Below, in pieces: positions 1 to 5,332 of a stretch of 5,332 nucleotides of DNA. Every line of letters starts with the position of its first letter. The first letter of the stretch is position 1. Source of the stretch: JAUWQU01 sp964605095 (lineage in GTDB: Bacteria > Planctomycetota > Phycisphaerae > SM23-33); contig CAZSBS010000302.1 in assembly GCA_964605095.1 (NCBI GenBank), positions 1 to 5,332 of the forward strand, given 5' to 3'. The notes beneath the pieces are model-generated. The model had not been told where the DNA came from, did no database searches, and saw only the letters and a program-made list of their open reading frames with translations. The position numbers and the translations under genes are program-made.

Positions 1-599
1 CCTGGGACGCCGCCGAAGCCGAGGCGCTATACGATCGGCTCGAGCGCGAGGTGATCCCCGAATTTTATGCCCGTGACGAGAAGGGCATCCCGACCGCCTG
101 GGTGGCCCGGATGCGAGAGAGCATGGCGCGACTGACGCCTCTCTTCTCAGCCAATCGCGCGGTGCGCGAGTACACGGAGCAGCACTATTTGCCTTCCGCC
201 GCAGCCTTCCATGCACGTCAGGCCGGCAAAGGCGCCATCGCCCGGCAGATGGTCGATTGGCGGCACGCCCTGGAGGAGCAATGGCCAACGTTGCACTTCG
301 GTGAAGTTAAGGCCGACACCAAGGGCGATCAGCACCTGTTCGAGGTCCAGATATATCTCGGCCAGGTGTCCCCCGACGCCGTGCGAGTGGAACTCTATGC
401 AGATGCTGCGGATGACGGGCAGGCTGTTCGAGTCGAGATGAATCGAGTCCGGCCAATTCCTGGCACCGCCAATGGTTACGTCTATATGGCGTCCGTTCCT
501 GCAACCCGCTCGACTTCGGACTACACGGCACGAGTGATCCCGTACTACGATGGCGTTGCAGTGCCCCTGGAGGCCGGCCGCATTTGTTGGCAACGGTGA
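1..599 (+). CDS. glgP: Alpha-glucan (glycogen/maltodextrin) phosphorylase, C-terminal part
   Basis: This is the 3' end of a gene that begins before the window; the frame is open from base 3 and ends with TGA at 597-599, giving 198 visible residues. The enzyme cleaves terminal alpha-1,4-linked glucose from glycogen or maltodextrin with phosphate, releasing glucose-1-phosphate in the cytoplasm. The assignment rests on recognised C-terminal sequence of the TIGR02094-type alpha-glucan phosphorylases: an acidic helix followed by VIPEFYARDEKGIP, then WVARMRESMARLTPLFSANR, then REYTEQHYLP. After these comes the beta-rich tail typical of this branch (FEVQIYLG, VRVELYAD, YTARVIPYYDGVAVPLEA), ending in WQR like relatives. 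The active-site lysine for pyridoxal phosphate would lie upstream, outside the window. The C-terminus looks complete and undamaged. The ATG or GTG codons inside this stretch are internal, not starts. The next gene, pgm, uses its product. Confidence 0.9.
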   Translation, partial: WDAAEAEALYDRLEREVIPEFYARDEKGIPTAWVARMRESMARLTPLFSANRAVREYTEQHYLPSAAAFHARQAGKGAIARQMVDWRHALEEQWPTLHFGEVKADTKGDQHLFEVQIYLGQVSPDAVRVELYADAADDGQAVRVEMNRVRPIPGTANGYVYMASVPATRSTSDYTARVIPYYDGVAVPLEAGRICWQR

Positions 600-719
600 T
601 CTTTCCAGAAGCAGAACGGCACGTGTCTATTATAGAAGGCGGAGAAGAGGCCAATCTCTTGGCCCTTCCCATGCAGCAATGAAGAACGGCATCGAGGTCA
701 CGATGCCCAGGAGCGACAA
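600..719 (+). promoter_or_regulatory. glgP-pgm spacer with a short hairpin and a -10-like box
   Basis: The 120-base gap holds a perfect 6-bp inverted repeat, GGCCAA at 649-654 and TTGGCC at 659-664, around a TCTC loop. No T-run follows, so it is not a convincing intrinsic terminator. TATTAT at 628-633 resembles a -10 box, but I see no good -35 element at the usual distance (TTTCCA at 602-607 is about 20 bases away). The spacer is longer than usual within an operon, so pgm may have its own promoter as well as read-through from glgP. This is inference from weak motifs. Confidence 0.25.
709..713 (+). promoter_or_regulatory. Ribosome binding site of pgm
   Basis: AGGAG lies six bases before the ATG at 720. 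It fixes that ATG as the pgm start, which also gives the usual family N-terminus. Confidence 0.7.
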
Positions 720-2372
720 ATGGCCGTTTCACCGCTTGCCGGCAAACTGCCGCCCGCTAATCTGCTGATCGACGTCGATCGTCTTATCCGAGACTACTTT
801 GAACGGAAGCCCGATTTGGGCGATCCCCATCAGCGGGTGTTGTTCGGAACGAGCGGCCATCGTGGCACGCCCGAGGATGGCTCTTTCACCGAGGCCCACA
901 TATTGGCCATCTCGCAGGCGATCTGTGAGTACCGCGTCGCCAATGGCATCAGCGGTCCTCTTTTCCTTGCCAAGGACACTCACGCCGTTGACACGCCTGC
1001 TCATGACACGGCCTTGGAGGTTCTGGCAGCCAATGGCGTCGAGACGATCATCGCCGCCAACAACGAATACACACCAGTCCCTGTCCTTTCTCACGCGATC
1101 CTCACCTACAACCGCGGCCGAAAGACCGCCTTGGCCGACGGCATTGTCGTCACCCCTTCGCACAATCCTCCGCGCGACGGCGGCTTCAAGTACAACCCGC
1201 CGACCGGCGGACCGGCGGATGTCCAGGTCACACAGTGGGTGCAGGACCGTGCCAACGCGCTGCTCCGCGATGGCAACGCGGGCGTGAAACGCATAGCCCA
1301 TGAACGCGCCCTGGCCGCGTCCACGACGCACCGAAAGGACCTTATTGGACCCTATGTCGAGGATCTGGCCTCGGTGATCGATATGGACGTCATCCGCTCC
1401 TCCGGGCTGCGAATCGGCACCGATCCTCTCGGCGGTGCGAGCGTCCATCTGTGGCACCCGATCCACGAGCGTTACGGGCTCGATCTCACCGTGGTCAACC
1501 CCGACGTCGACTTCACCTTCAGCTTCATGCGCGTGGACCACGATGGCCAGATTCGCATGGACTGCTCCAGCCCCTACGCCATGGCCGGCCTGGTTGCACT
1601 CAAGGACAAGTACCAGATTGCCTTCGGCAACGACACCGACGCGGACCGGCATGGAATTGTCACACCTTCGGCGGGCCTACTTCCGCCGAACCACTACCTA
1701 GCCGTGGCCGCTCGTTATCTTTTTAGCCATCGTCCCAAATGGGCTACTGCCGCCATGATCGGCAAGACTTTGGTTAGCAGCAGCATTATCGACCGGGTCG
1801 CAGCCTCGCTCAAACGCACGGTCTACGAGGTCCCCGTCGGCTTCAAGTGGTTCGTTGACGGCCTTCTCAACGGAACTCTGGGCTTTGCCGGTGAAGAGTC
1901 CGCCGGCGCCACCTTCCTTCGCAAGGACGGCGACGTCTGGACCACCGACAAGGACGGCCCGGTCATGGACCTGCTGGCCTGCGAGATCACTGCCCGCACA
2001 GGCAAAGACCCGGGGCAGCATTACGCTGAGATCGAACAGCAGTTTGGCCGATCCTACTATCGTCGTGAAGACCAGCCGGCCACACCGCGCGAAAAGAACG
2101 TTCTTGGCAAATTGACCCCCCCGGCCGTCCATCACCAGTCGATTGCCGGCGAAGCCATTGTCGCTGTGCTGACGGACGCTCCCGGCAATCATGCCGCCAT
2201 CGGCGGCCTGAAAGTGGTCACTGCCAATGGCTGGTTCGCTGTACGCCCGTCGGGAACGGAAGATGTCTATAAGATCTATGCGGAGAGTCTCAAGAGCGAG
2301 ACGCATCTTGAGCAGATCCTTCGGGAGGCGCGCAGCTTAGTGAAAGCCGCTTTATTGGCGAGCGGCGCATGA
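720..2372 (+). CDS. pgm: Phosphoglucomutase (alpha-D-glucose phosphate-specific)
   Basis: A complete 550-residue enzyme, close to the 546 residues of E. coli Pgm. It interconverts glucose-1-phosphate and glucose-6-phosphate in the cytoplasm through a phosphoserine intermediate, linking glycogen breakdown to glycolysis and the pentose phosphate pathway. All key elements of the alpha-D-phosphohexomutase superfamily are visible in order. These are GTSGHRG near residues 43-49; the catalytic loop TPSHNP at 145-150 with the phosphorylated Ser147; the magnesium site DTDADR at 305-310; the sugar-binding loop GEESAG at 391-396; and the phosphate-binding loop RPSGTED at 509-515. There is no signal peptide or membrane segment. 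The start is ATG 720, backed by AGGAG at 709-713. The gene follows glgP on the same strand, and the broken gnd frame overlaps its stop codon. I see no frameshift or missing catalytic residue, so it should be active. Confidence 0.97.
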   Translation: MAVSPLAGKLPPANLLIDVDRLIRDYFERKPDLGDPHQRVLFGTSGHRGTPEDGSFTEAHILAISQAICEYRVANGISGPLFLAKDTHAVDTPAHDTALEVLAANGVETIIAANNEYTPVPVLSHAILTYNRGRKTALADGIVVTPSHNPPRDGGFKYNPPTGGPADVQVTQWVQDRANALLRDGNAGVKRIAHERALAASTTHRKDLIGPYVEDLASVIDMDVIRSSGLRIGTDPLGGASVHLWHPIHERYGLDLTVVNPDVDFTFSFMRVDHDGQIRMDCSSPYAMAGLVALKDKYQIAFGNDTDADRHGIVTPSAGLLPPNHYLAVAARYLFSHRPKWATAAMIGKTLVSSSIIDRVAASLKRTVYEVPVGFKWFVDGLLNGTLGFAGEESAGATFLRKDGDVWTTDKDGPVMDLLACEITARTGKDPGQHYAEIEQQFGRSYYRREDQPATPREKNVLGKLTPPAVHHQSIAGEAIVAVLTDAPGNHAAIGGLKVVTANGWFAVRPSGTEDVYKIYAESLKSETHLEQILREARSLVKAALLASGA

Positions 2373-2431
2373 CTTACGCACAGAGAACCGCAAACCATGG
2401 AAGAGGCCCAACGGGCGAGATTGTAAGGACA

Positions 2432-2436
2432 AAGGA
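2432..2436 (+). promoter_or_regulatory. Relic ribosome binding site of the broken gnd gene
   Basis: AAGGA lies seven bases before an AGG codon at 2444, exactly where a start codon would be expected in front of the conserved Gnd N-terminus. It supports the reading that AGG is a mutated ATG. Confidence 0.4.
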
Positions 2437-2604
2437 ACACCACAGGGAAATCGGCATGATCGGACTGGGTCGGATGGGCTCCAGCATGGTCCGGCGTCTT
2501 CTCCGGGCCGGCCACCGGTGCGTCGTTTACGACATCCAGTCGAACACCGCCCGACCGCCGGGGTACGGAAGGCGGCACGGACAGAGGGACACGCAGAGTA
2601 AATT

Positions 2605-2625
2605 GGGGAAGCTCTGGGCTTCCCC
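2605..2625. repeat. Perfect 8-bp hairpin
   Basis: GGGGAAGC at 2605-2612 and GCTTCCCC at 2618-2625 form a perfect inverted repeat around a five-base loop (TCTGG). No T-run follows on either side, so it is not a typical intrinsic terminator. It lies about 50 bases after the end of gnd similarity and may be part of the structured element. Confidence 0.6.
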
Positions 2626-2841
2626 GCAATCGGGAGCGTGGCGTCGTATAACGAGAAGGAAATCGGCGCCAGAAGCCCAGAGCCTCGGATGAGGTCATAG
2701 TAAGCGAAGACCCGGCCGGACAGAATAACCGGCTGGCGAGCCAAGGACCTCTGGACCGGCGGGTCTGAACGGCCCCGGCGACTGCCGCCACACTGCGGGC
2801 GGCGTTGGCTGGCTGGGTCGGCAGGACTACGGCCGCGTATA

Positions 2842-2854
2842 AGGGGTCGCCCCT
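2842..2854. repeat. Short GC-rich hairpin
   Basis: AGGGG at 2842-2846 pairs with CCCCT at 2850-2854 across a TCG loop. It is small but lies within 60 bases of the domain V-like hairpin and may belong to the same folded element. Confidence 0.4.
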
Positions 2855-2894
2855 GGTAGGGCGGTCCCGAAGGTCGCGGCAAGAGAGCCGGTTT

Positions 2895-2931
2895 GAAGCC
2901 GTACTGGGGAAAACCCACCGTACGGAATTTT
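2895..2931 (+). ncRNA. Domain V-like bulged hairpin (group II intron candidate)
   Basis: On the plus strand GAAG (2895-2898) can pair with TTTT (2928-2931), CCGTAC (2899-2904) with GTACGG (2920-2925), and TGGG (2905-2908) with CCCA (2914-2917), closing a GAAAA loop. The CC at 2918-2919 is bulged on the 3' side. Group II intron domain V is a hairpin of about 34 bases with an AGC triad near its base, a two-base 3' bulge and a GNRA-type loop. This hairpin has AGC at 2897-2899, a two-base bulge at the expected level and an A-rich loop. It departs from the consensus in an extra AA bulge near the base and a five-base loop. It could be a degenerate or divergent domain V, or an unrelated hairpin. No clear domain VI follows. 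Confidence 0.35.
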
Positions 2932-2981
2932 AGAGGGGGGAGAGGAAACGTGATGCAGGCCCGGCGGCCATTTGCCACGAA

Positions 2982-2993
2982 GCCCGAAAGGGC
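2982..2993 (+). repeat. GNRA-tetraloop hairpin
   Basis: GCCC (2982-2985), GAAA (2986-2989) and GGGC (2990-2993) form a perfect 4-bp stem capped by a GNRA tetraloop, a common tertiary-contact element in large structured RNAs. It lies about 50 bases after the domain V-like hairpin. It is short enough to arise by chance in GC-rich DNA. Confidence 0.35.
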
Positions 2994-3005
2994 GGATACA
3001 CCGGA

Positions 3006-3069
3006 AGCCGCTGGCCTTACCATTGTCGCGCCTCTCCTCCACTCAGCGGTGGAGATGGTAGCGGTGGCT
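3006..3069. repeat. Composite two-arm hairpin
   Basis: TACCAT (3018-3023) pairs with ATGGTA (3055-3060), and CTCCAC (3037-3042) with the directly adjoining GTGGAG (3049-3054). This gives a stacked stem with one large bulge on the left side. AGCCGCT at 3006-3012 can further pair with AGCGG and GCT within 3060-3069. Nested complementary segments suggest a folded RNA or its relic rather than coding sequence. Confidence 0.4.
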
Positions 3070-3082
3070 ACGCACGAACGCA

Positions 3083-3125
3083 AGATCGCAGGCGACAGAT
3101 CGCAGGCGACAAGATTGTAGGCAAA
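3083..3125. repeat. 14-bp tandem repeat
   Basis: The unit AGATCGCAGGCGAC occurs twice in exact head-to-tail copies (3083-3096 and 3097-3110). A degenerate third copy at 3112-3125 matches at about 10 of 14 positions. The period is not a multiple of three and no credible frame crosses it, so it is probably a replication-slippage product in non-coding DNA. Confidence 0.75.
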
Positions 3126-3240
3126 GGCTGTAACACCACGCGATCCGTTCTGCGACCCGAGGGGGGCATGGTTGTGGTTAAGGCCCACCGGCGGGTTGCA
3201 CCACCGGTACACGTGCGCGGCCTGACTTCGTAGGAACCCG

Positions 3241-3590
3241 GATCGGTGAGGGGCAGGATCGCTCTGCGCCCAGGCAAGGACTCCGCCAACTTCTGGCCAT
3301 TCCGGAGGCTATGTGCTGCCTCGGATCTGCTACGGAAGTCGCCATCTCCACACTGGCGGACCCAAGAATTCACTGCTCGTGCTGCTGGATGTAATCTTCG
3401 GGATGGACAGCCGCGCTGGTCGCCGGCGATTTCTCTCGCATTTTCCGGATTGTGTCCGTCACGGCATCCGACGTCGTGGCCATCAGTTTGTGCTGGACTG
3501 TCGGCTGCCGGCATACCCATCGGCTGTCAAGCCAAAGTAGGAATGTCCGGCATACCCATCGGCTCGCGTGCGCGCCCGGTTTCGCGTAAG
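3241..3590. other. Non-coding stretch with possible transposase debris
   Basis: About 350 bases upstream of the cardiolipin synthase-like gene. The downstream frame stays open back to 3246, but that extension is Arg/Ser/Pro-rich, lacks family similarity and crosses a repeat, so I do not treat it as coding. In another plus frame, 3370-3402 reads NSLLVLLDVIFGM and 3430-3490 contains FLSHFPD and RRRGHQF. A third frame just before reads LADPR (about 3351-3365). Together these faintly recall the DPR...RH-hydrophobic N-terminal region of ISAs1-type transposases (PF13808), which would imply a frameshifted remnant. This is a weak pattern match without a catalytic domain or terminal inverted repeats. 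The segment ends in an 18-bp direct repeat. Confidence 0.25.
3508..3564. repeat. 18-bp direct repeat pair
   Basis: CCGGCATACCCATCGGCT occurs exactly at 3508-3525 and again at 3547-3564, 39 bases apart from start to start. The spacing is a multiple of three, so the frame leading into the next gene repeats GIPIG, but that frame is probably untranslated here. Two copies with a 21-base gap do not make a CRISPR array. It may be a local duplication or a binding site pair just ahead of the downstream gene. Confidence 0.75.
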
Positions 3591-4913
3591 ATGGCCGGAT
3601 GTATGGCTGCTACCGCAAATCAGGAACAAGGCGCCGCATCCGGGCTGACGCCGGAGGCCCGCAGGCCAGTTGTCCTGGCCCCGCCGCCGGCCGAGGCACC
3701 TAGCTTCTCGCAGATTCTGCGTCAGTATGGCCAGCGGGACATGCACTTCGTGCCGGCGCAATCGGTCCGGCTCATGGTCGACGCCGCCGAGGTGTTTCCA
3801 GACATGCTTTCCGCCATTGACGGCGCGCAAAGGCAGGTGGACCTGGAGACCTACATCCTGCGTGATGACTCGACCGGCCAGGCGTTCCAGCGGGCGCTTA
3901 TACGGGCGGCATCGCGGGGCGTTCGCGTACGCCTGCTCTACGACTGGCTGGGGTCTTTCGCCTTGCCCGCGGCGTTTCTCCGCGACCTTGTCCAGGCGGG
4001 CGTGGCCGTGGCCGCATACCACCCGCTGGTCCTGCGCCGCCCCGTGTGGGCCTTGAACAAACGCGACCATCGCAAGATACTCATCGTCGACGAGGCCGTG
4101 TCATTCACCGGGGGCCTGAACATCACCGACGAGCATTCCCCCGCTTCGCAGGGGGGCCAGGGATGGCGCGACACGCACGTCAGGCTGGACGGGCCGGAGG
4201 TCGCCCAGGAGATGGTTGCCCTGTTTGAATACGCCTGGCGACGCGCCACGCCTTACCACAGGACCCTCAAACGCAGGACCAGGCTCGCGTGGGGCATTCG
4301 TCGGCGGTTGGCGATCTTGTCTCGCAAGGCCGCCCGGTCCCCAACCCGTCCAGGCGCAGACGGCGGCTTGCAGGTGAGCATCGTGGGCAACGAGGGCCTG
4401 CGCCGCCGCCGTCGGATTCACCGCGCTTACCTCAAGGCCGTCTGCGGCGCACAGCGCTACGTGCTAATCGAGAATGCCTACTTCATCCCCGGCAAAGCCG
4501 TTCGCACGGCGCTGGTCCGGGCGGCCCGGAGCGGCGTGTTCGTCGGCGTCGTGGTGCCCGCCAGGAGCGACGTCCCCATAACGGCCTGGGCGACGCGATG
4601 GTTGTACGAGGAACTGCTTGCCGGCGGAGTCCGCCTGTTCGAATGGCCCCTCGGCGTCATGCACGCCAAGACGGCCGTGATCGACGATGCCTGGTCGATT
4701 GTCGGCAGCTACAACTTCGACCACCGCAGTTTACTGCATCAGCTCGAGAGCGTGGCAATCGTTGCAGACCCCACACTTGGGGCCCGCCTGCGGGACCAGA
4801 CGCTGGCCGACATCTCCCTATGCAACGAGGCCTCGCTGGGGCCGCATCGAAAACGCCCGTGGTGGAAGAAGACGATGGAGCGCCTTGCGTATCTCCTTCG
4901 TCATTGGCTATGA
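3591..4913 (+). CDS. Cardiolipin synthase B-like phospholipase D superfamily protein
   Basis: From ATG 3591 the product has 440 residues. It carries two complete HKD motifs of the phospholipase D superfamily: HRKILIVD at residues 160-167 followed by FTGGLN, and HAKTAVID at 358-365 followed by IVGSYNFDHRSL. Paired HKD motifs form one active site with two histidines. In cardiolipin synthases this transfers a phosphatidyl group between phospholipids at the cytoplasmic membrane. The layout, with LETYIL, RAASRGVRVRLLYD, HVRLDGPEV and no N-terminal transmembrane helices, matches E. coli ClsB (about 413 residues) better than ClsA. The Arg/Lys- and Trp-rich end (KRPWWKK) could help membrane contact. 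The start is uncertain: 3591 and 3603 are both ATG with poor ribosome sites, and ATG 3741 (MHFVPAQ, 390 residues) aligns with where ClsB begins. The Pro/Ala-rich region 3603-3740 has coding-like codon use. Another phosphatidyltransferase or PLD-type hydrolase activity remains possible. No partner gene lies beside it. Confidence 0.85.
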   Translation: MAGCMAATANQEQGAASGLTPEARRPVVLAPPPAEAPSFSQILRQYGQRDMHFVPAQSVRLMVDAAEVFPDMLSAIDGAQRQVDLETYILRDDSTGQAFQRALIRAASRGVRVRLLYDWLGSFALPAAFLRDLVQAGVAVAAYHPLVLRRPVWALNKRDHRKILIVDEAVSFTGGLNITDEHSPASQGGQGWRDTHVRLDGPEVAQEMVALFEYAWRRATPYHRTLKRRTRLAWGIRRRLAILSRKAARSPTRPGADGGLQVSIVGNEGLRRRRRIHRAYLKAVCGAQRYVLIENAYFIPGKAVRTALVRAARSGVFVGVVVPARSDVPITAWATRWLYEELLAGGVRLFEWPLGVMHAKTAVIDDAWSIVGSYNFDHRSLLHQLESVAIVADPTLGARLRDQTLADISLCNEASLGPHRKRPWWKKTMERLAYLLRHWL

Positions 4914-5069
4914 CGCCGGCCGGAGACGGGATGAAGCGCCGGCAGTCTTGGGCAAGAGTTAAGGACGGAACCCTACGGTCGAAACCTGTCGCGGGCAAGG
5001 GCTGTATGTCCTGCAGAATCAAGGCGGACGGAGTTTTCGGGAGGGACAACAGGTGGGTCGCGGCGCGGA

Positions 5070-5300
5070 TCACTTGCCTTCCAGCATGTCGCGGATCTTC
5101 CGGAATGGCTCGACGCGGACCTTGGGCTCGTCGGTCGTGCCGCTGACTACGACCGTGGCAACCTGGCCGAGGACCCCGCTGGCGATGTCCTCGGCCCCGT
5201 GACCGATCGTGTTCAGCACGTCGCCAATCGCGTTAACCACCTCGTTGCCGCTCCTGCCGCTTTCGTCCGTAACCGACTGGACCTGACAACAGGGATACAC
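5070..5300 (-). CDS. Small protein of unknown function, start uncertain
   Basis: A 76-residue frame convergent with the cardiolipin synthase-like gene and separated from it by 156 bases. I do not recognise a family. The N-terminal third holds two adjacent cysteines (residues 4-5) and is polar. The middle (VVNAIGDVLNTIGHGAEDIA) looks like an amphipathic helix, followed by a short Val/Ala-rich segment (GQVATVVVSG). The end is charged (VRVEPFRKIRDMLEGK). The GTG start at 5300-5298 has no ribosome binding site, and in-frame stops lie just upstream, so the true start is unclear. The overlapping frame entering from the window edge is hydrophobic (WLILTTA, then SLLSG, 5322-5281). A lipoprotein signal peptide with a lipobox before a cysteine could therefore be split from this frame by an indel. 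The regular third-position G/C pattern makes it plausible as a gene. Confidence 0.45.
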   Translation of the reverse strand: MYPCCQVQSVTDESGRSGNEVVNAIGDVLNTIGHGAEDIASGVLGQVATVVVSGTTDEPKVRVEPFRKIRDMLEGK

Positions 5301-5332
5301 GGGCAGTTGTCAGGATCAGCCAGGAACTATCA

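Larger units (their letters stand above)
2369..2692 (+). pseudogene. gnd: 6-phosphogluconate dehydrogenase, 5' fragment only
   Basis: The open frame runs from ATG 2369, which overlaps the pgm stop by four bases, to TGA at 2690-2692. Only about 2444-2554 is recognisable. It encodes EIGMIGLGRMG, then MVRRLLRAGH, then CVVYD: the first beta strand, the NADP-binding GxGxxG loop, the first helix and the second beta strand of the Rossmann fold that opens Gnd. Relatives normally begin with M followed by two or three residues and GMIGLG. Here the matching codon at 2444 is AGG, preceded at good spacing by AAGGA, so the natural start appears lost. From about 2555 the translation no longer resembles the family, and the substrate-binding and C-terminal helical domains are absent (family length about 300 or 470 residues). 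A functional protein is very unlikely. When intact it would have made ribulose-5-phosphate, CO2 and NADPH from 6-phosphogluconate. A short GxGxxG match could also fit 3-hydroxyisobutyrate dehydrogenase relatives, but the exact wording and the pgm context favour gnd. Confidence 0.7.
2555..3240. other. Structured non-coding segment, possible group II intron-like remnant
   Basis: About 690 bases without a credible gene: the frames on both strands are short or lack a start signal, and none shows a known domain. The segment is dense in inverted repeats. There is an 8-bp perfect hairpin at 2605-2625, AGGGG/CCCCT at 2842-2854, a long bulged hairpin at 2895-2931, a GNRA-capped stem at 2982-2993 and a two-arm structure at 3006-3069. 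The wording around 2690-2710 and 2885-2945 recalls, from memory, flanks and domain V of bacterial group II introns and recurrent spurious ORFs annotated antisense to such repeats. No reverse transcriptase or maturase is present and I cannot place intron boundaries. It begins where gnd similarity stops, so it is a candidate for the DNA that truncated gnd. An unrelated structured RNA or deletion scar remains possible. Confidence 0.35.

Noticed and set aside
649..664. Intrinsic terminator between glgP and pgm
   Set aside because: The 6-bp stem is perfect but no T-run follows, and the next gene is functionally coupled.
729..1652. Long minus-strand open frame opposite pgm
   Set aside because: It is a shadow of the strongly supported pgm gene: a Val/Gly/Asp-rich translation that mirrors pgm codons, with no domain.
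2893..3120. Short plus-strand frame starting with MKPYWGK
   Set aside because: It lies exactly on the domain V-like hairpin and continues through the GNRA stem and tandem repeat. It looks like a spurious translation of a structured non-coding repeat.
2352..3212. Long minus-strand open frame (286 codons) across the structured segment
   Set aside because: It has no recognisable domain, no ribosome site and an erratic Pro/Arg/Ser-rich composition. It runs antisense to the gnd stub and through several hairpins and the tandem repeat. It is most likely a chance frame in GC-rich DNA.
3219..3265. Second domain V-like or intron 5'-end motif (GTGCG near 3214, CCCGGATCGGTGAG near 3237)
   Set aside because: The similarity is limited to a few bases, the complementary 3' half of a domain V is missing and no stem forms.
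3508..3564. CRISPR-like repeat-spacer-repeat
   Set aside because: There are only two 18-bp copies with a 21-base gap and no cas genes; real arrays have longer repeats and spacers and more units.
3246..3590. N-terminal extension of the cardiolipin synthase-like protein from GTG 3246
   Set aside because: There is no ribosome site and no similarity to the family's N-terminus. The composition is atypical and an 18-bp DNA repeat is included.
4289..5146. Plus-strand open frame overlapping the second half of the cardiolipin synthase-like gene
   Set aside because: It is Arg/Pro-rich and out of frame with the HKD-containing gene. It has no family resemblance and is a shadow frame.

Overview
The window is about 5.3 kb of GC-rich bacterial DNA (roughly 60% G+C by eye). 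It suggests a Gram-negative or planctomycete-like environmental bacterium, but no feature in it settles the taxonomy. The firm content is a glycogen-breakdown pair at the left and a phospholipase-D-superfamily enzyme at the right. A stretch of about 1 kb of gene debris and structured non-coding DNA lies between them. A small gene of unknown function runs leftwards at the right edge.

Left part (1-2372, plus strand): the C-terminal end of an alpha-glucan phosphorylase (glgP) is followed after about 120 bases by a complete phosphoglucomutase gene (pgm). The two products act in sequence. Phosphorylase releases glucose-1-phosphate from glycogen or maltodextrin, and Pgm converts it to glucose-6-phosphate. 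Directly after pgm lies the first part of a 6-phosphogluconate dehydrogenase gene (gnd), which would feed the same sugar phosphate into the pentose phosphate pathway. It stops after the first Rossmann beta-alpha-beta unit and its likely original start codon reads AGG, so it is a dead stub. The ancestral order was probably glgP-pgm-gnd.

Middle part (about 2555-3590): no convincing gene. About 2555-3240 is rich in inverted repeats, including a hairpin that resembles a degenerate group II intron domain V, a GNRA-capped hairpin and a two-arm composite hairpin. A 14-bp tandem repeat also lies here. I read it tentatively as the remnant of a mobile element, perhaps a group II intron without its reverse transcriptase, which truncated gnd. 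Positions 3240-3590 hold possible transposase debris and an 18-bp direct repeat.

Right part: 3591-4913 encodes a cardiolipin synthase B-like enzyme with two complete HKD motifs. A convergent small frame on the minus strand (5070-5300) has no recognisable family and an unsupported start.

I see no convincing new multi-gene system. The best candidate for something undescribed is the structured non-coding segment and how it relates to the broken gnd gene.
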